DNA of 43,926 bases, taken from NCBI GenBank assembly GCA_026417075.1, contig JAOADY010000139.1, positions 1 to 43,926 of the forward strand, in the 5' to 3' direction. Every line of letters begins with the position of its first letter. Positions within the stretch are counted from its first letter, which is position 1. Shown here one piece after another: positions 41,894 to 43,926 of the stretch. Source of the DNA: Caloramator sp. (GTDB taxonomy: Bacteria > Bacillota > Clostridia > Clostridiales > Caloramatoraceae). Both the position numbers and the translations under genes were made by a program. The notes below the pieces were generated by a model. The model was given only the letters and a program-made list of their open reading frames with translations. It had not been told where the DNA came from and did not search any database.

Positions 41894-41969
41894 CGGGGCG
41901 TAGCGCAGATGGGAGCGCGCGTGGTTCGGGACCATTAGGCCGCAGGTTCAAGTCCTGTCGCCCCGACCA
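41894..41969 (+). tRNA. tRNA-Pro (anticodon CGG)
   Basis: This 76-nt cloverleaf is very close in sequence to the TGG tRNA. The acceptor stem is CGGGGCG/CGCCCCG, the anticodon loop TTCGGGA, and CCA is encoded. The anticodon stem CGTGG/CCATT has a C-U mismatch at the 27-43 pair. No promoter fits in the 15 nt between the preceding terminator and its 5' end, so it probably depends on read-through from the first tRNA. Confidence 0.95.
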
Positions 41970-41971
41970 GT

Positions 41972-42009
41972 AAAAAGCTTGTAAACTCAAAGGTTTATAG
42001 GCTTTTTTA
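41972..42009 (+). terminator. Terminator of the second tRNA-Pro
   Basis: AAAAAGCTTGTAAAC (41972-41986) and GTTTATAGGCTTTTT (41993-42007) form a 15-bp stem with two G-U pairs, ending in a T run. Confidence 0.85.
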
Positions 42010-42113
42010 TTTTTGCTTTAACAAAAAACTAAATGGGATTATGCGGAAAACAATATACTAACTGTAAATTGTAATTAATATGTAACGTTTTTTTTACCGT
42101 TTTTATACCCATT

Positions 42114-42141
42114 ATTGTTATTGTGAGTTTATTATAACAAT
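42114..42141. promoter_or_regulatory. Inverted repeat upstream of the secreted-protein gene
   Basis: ATTGTTAT (42114-42121) and ATAACAAT (42134-42141) are perfect complements 12 bp apart, about 45 bp before the start codon. It is a possible operator; the regulator is unknown. Confidence 0.35.
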
Positions 42142-42184
42142 GTAATATAAAAAATAATATATAGCTTTTTGGAGGCGTAATGAT

Positions 42185-43726
42185 ATGAATAAATTATTAA
42201 AATCTACATCGATACTTGTATTAGGGACAATGATGTTAACAGGGATAGCGAGTGCAAAGACTGTAAGCAAAAATGTAAAAATAAACCTGCCGAGTTATAA
42301 AATTAATACAAAACTATCACTACCTCAGTTAAAATTAAATAATATAATTACAGATTATAAATATATAGATGTAACAGGAGATTCAGTTAAGGATCATGTT
42401 ATTTTATGTGGTAATAAATTATCGGGGGCAGGTATATATTATGATAATCTAAACATAGTAGTTCAAAATGGTAAAACAAAAAAGTTTACAAAATTTTCAT
42501 TAGGAAAAGATAGCGGCGGCTATCAGCCTAATTTGATTTTTGCAGATATCAATGGTGACAAGGTTCAGGATATAATTGCACAAATGCCTACAGGTGGAAG
42601 TGGAGGAATAATTAATTATTCAATAGTTACATTTAAAGGAGATACTCCAAAAACATTAATTAATGATAATAAATTTTATAACGGAGTAAGTGCAGATGTT
42701 AAATTTCTGCCAAATTTTAAAGTGCAGCTTAGTATTAAAGAGGCTAAAAAAACAGAAATTTTAGATGTGTCCAGCAGAAAACAAATGTATGTAGAATCGG
42801 GAGTATATGATGAAAAAGGAAATTTAAAATATGATGTAGAAGGATGGACAGATCCATATTCTAGTTTGAAATTAGTTGATTGTGATAAAAATGGAATATA
42901 TGAATTACAAATGAGCCAAAGCATATCAGGAACATGCCATGCTGATGGATTAGGCAAGCTTGTTACAACTTGGAAGTGGGATGGTAAAAATTTAAGATAT
43001 AATCCTGATGATATAAATCTTGAACTTGTCTTTGATTCAAAAGAAGAAGATATAAATGGAGATGGAACTAAAGATTATATATCACTTTCGGGCAGTAAAG
43101 TTTTTGGAGAAAATTCACCCTATGTAAAAGATATAAAATTAGAAGTATATGATATGAAAACCGGATATAAAGAATTGCCAATAGGCAATATTAACGAAGG
43201 ATATGATCCTAATATGTTTATAGCGGATTTTAATGGAGACAAGTCTCAGGATATTTTAATAAGTATAGCAAATGGTGGAAGTGCAGGAACATCAACTTAT
43301 AGTTTAATATCATATAAAGATAACAAAATTGTAAACCTATTTGAACAAGAAAAGTTTAGTTACGGGTTAGATTATGATGTGATTTTTAAAGATGGATTTA
43401 AAGCAGAAATTTTCATAAAAAATATTAATAAAGCATTTACTATTGATTTAAAAGATAATAAAGATAATATTGATTTTTATATTAAAGATGGTATATATGA
43501 CAAAGATGGTAAAATATTAAAACAAACTTATGGAATGTGGAATGCTGTATCGCAGATCGATCCTGTAGATGTAGATAAAGATGGACAATTAGAACTTGTT
43601 GTATGTCAGCGAGTAATTGGTACATCAAATGCTGAAACATTAGGATATGTTAAATCTGTATGGAAAATACAAGATAAGGGAATTAAACTATTTGATGTTA
43701 CAGTAGAAAAAAATATAAAAAAATAA
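42185..43726 (+). CDS. Secreted protein with a duplicated FG-GAP/VCBS-like unit
   Basis: The 513-aa precursor has a signal peptide (KLLKSTSILVLGTMMLTGIASA, cleavage near 25). The mature part is two homologous halves (about 45-275 and 280-510). Each has a D-x-x-G-D-x-x-x-D strand, then FADINGDKVQDIIAQMPTGG or FIADFNGDKSQDILISIANGG, then a YDVEGW/TYGMWN strand and a D-x-D-K-D/N-G-x-x-E-L segment, as in calcium-binding FG-GAP/VCBS repeats. It is probably a surface or secreted protein; the ligand is unknown. GGAGG is 9 nt before the ATG. Confidence 0.85.
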   Translation: MNKLLKSTSILVLGTMMLTGIASAKTVSKNVKINLPSYKINTKLSLPQLKLNNIITDYKYIDVTGDSVKDHVILCGNKLSGAGIYYDNLNIVVQNGKTKKFTKFSLGKDSGGYQPNLIFADINGDKVQDIIAQMPTGGSGGIINYSIVTFKGDTPKTLINDNKFYNGVSADVKFLPNFKVQLSIKEAKKTEILDVSSRKQMYVESGVYDEKGNLKYDVEGWTDPYSSLKLVDCDKNGIYELQMSQSISGTCHADGLGKLVTTWKWDGKNLRYNPDDINLELVFDSKEEDINGDGTKDYISLSGSKVFGENSPYVKDIKLEVYDMKTGYKELPIGNINEGYDPNMFIADFNGDKSQDILISIANGGSAGTSTYSLISYKDNKIVNLFEQEKFSYGLDYDVIFKDGFKAEIFIKNINKAFTIDLKDNKDNIDFYIKDGIYDKDGKILKQTYGMWNAVSQIDPVDVDKDGQLELVVCQRVIGTSNAETLGYVKSVWKIQDKGIKLFDVTVEKNIKK

Positions 43727-43767
43727 AATTTGTTTTAGAGGCAGGGAATACTAGAATATAAAGAAAA

Positions 43768-43788
43768 GAGCAGTACTTGTTACTGCTC
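43768..43788 (+). terminator. First hairpin after the secreted-protein gene
   Basis: GAGCAGTA (43768-43775) and TACTGCTC (43781-43788) pair perfectly; no T run follows. Confidence 0.5.
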
Positions 43789-43799
43789 AGATTGTTGAT

Positions 43800-43834
43800 A
43801 AACCCCTTGGTTTCAAAAATCAAGGGATTTATTT
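43800..43834 (+). terminator. Second hairpin, likely terminator
   Basis: AAACCCCTTG (43800-43809) pairs with CAAGGGATTT (43821-43830) in nine of ten places, followed by ATTTAT. Confidence 0.6.
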
Positions 43835-43903
43835 ATGCGATAGCATATAAATTTTCAAAATAAATTTCTAATTTTAATATAAATATTTTATTAATATTCC
43901 TAA

Positions 43904-43926
43904 AAAATAAAAGGGATAGTACCCTT
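43904..43926 (-). terminator. Minus-strand terminator at the window edge
   Basis: On the minus strand AAGGG and CCCTT pair around TACTAT, followed by TTATTTTTT. It probably closes a leftward gene beyond the window. Confidence 0.5.

Noticed and set aside
1-43926. CRISPR array, prophage or insertion sequence
   Set aside because: No regularly spaced repeats, integrase, transposase or phage structural genes were seen in any part of the window.

Overview
The window is AT-rich DNA from a low-GC Gram-positive anaerobe, most likely a member of the Clostridia. Clostridiaceae of the Clostridium/Caloramator kind is my inference, not proven. The evidence is strong GGAGG ribosome binding sites, frequent TTG/GTG starts, a T-box leader, a SpoIID-type protein, S-layer homology domains, a eukaryote/archaea-type short prolyl-tRNA synthetase and histidine fermentation genes. 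I see no phage, transposase, CRISPR array or plasmid functions. It reads as ordinary chromosome made of many short transcription units, most of them closed by clear intrinsic terminators.

Layout. 1-1540: a truncated minus-strand gene start, a 66-aa helical protein, then a MarR regulator and an AhpD-like CxxC protein separated by a 39-bp near-palindrome over a good promoter. 1622-5482: a lipoyl-domain dihydrolipoamide dehydrogenase, a 54-aa zinc-ribbon protein whose leader can hide its own Shine-Dalgarno sequence, a DUF523 (TudS-like) protein and an unknown 306-aa protein. 5510-7259: promoter, T-box leader (CCT specifier) and proS. 7293-9667 (minus): an SGNH hydrolase and an orphan PAS histidine kinase. 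9844-12647: bioY, then a convergent secreted YcdB/PepSY-plus-SLH protein. 13177-15316: an FtsA-like actin-fold ATPase with an unusual tail of beta-grasp-like repeats, followed at once by an MTH1187-type thiamine-binding protein. 15339-17420 (minus): a dCache chemoreceptor. 17563-18864: a hexokinase-family kinase. 19193-22769: hutU, ftcD and fchA, which take urocanate through formiminoglutamate to methenyl-THF. 22853-28617: a 1008-aa BTAD/ATPase/TPR regulator, an XRE regulator with a LexA-like tail, and a sodium symporter with its 32-aa MetS-type small subunit. 28667-32813: an unknown membrane protein, a diguanylate cyclase, a PAP2 phosphatase and a PflX-like radical SAM protein. 32831-35917 (minus): a SpoIID/LytB protein and a YkvI permease. 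36090-40634: a lipoprotein, a small basic protein, an MsmX-type sugar ABC ATPase, a CdaR/PucR-type regulator and ComB. 40871-43726: a PilZ protein, a small membrane protein, two tandem proline tRNAs and a secreted protein with an internal duplication.

Links between genes. The hut/ftc genes form one operon that feeds formimino carbons into folate. proS under a proline T-box and two tRNA-Pro genes all lie in this window. A diguanylate cyclase with an intact I-site and a PilZ protein suggest c-di-GMP signalling.

The most interesting signals are non-coding. Two copies of a roughly 75-nt long-stem RNA element (minus strand near 10391-10467, plus strand near 18970-19039) share stem, inner-loop and tail sequence. 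The zinc-ribbon gene has a leader that looks like an RNA switch. An intrinsic terminator stands between two tRNA-Pro genes that appear to share one promoter. All calls are by eye; no database or folding program was run.
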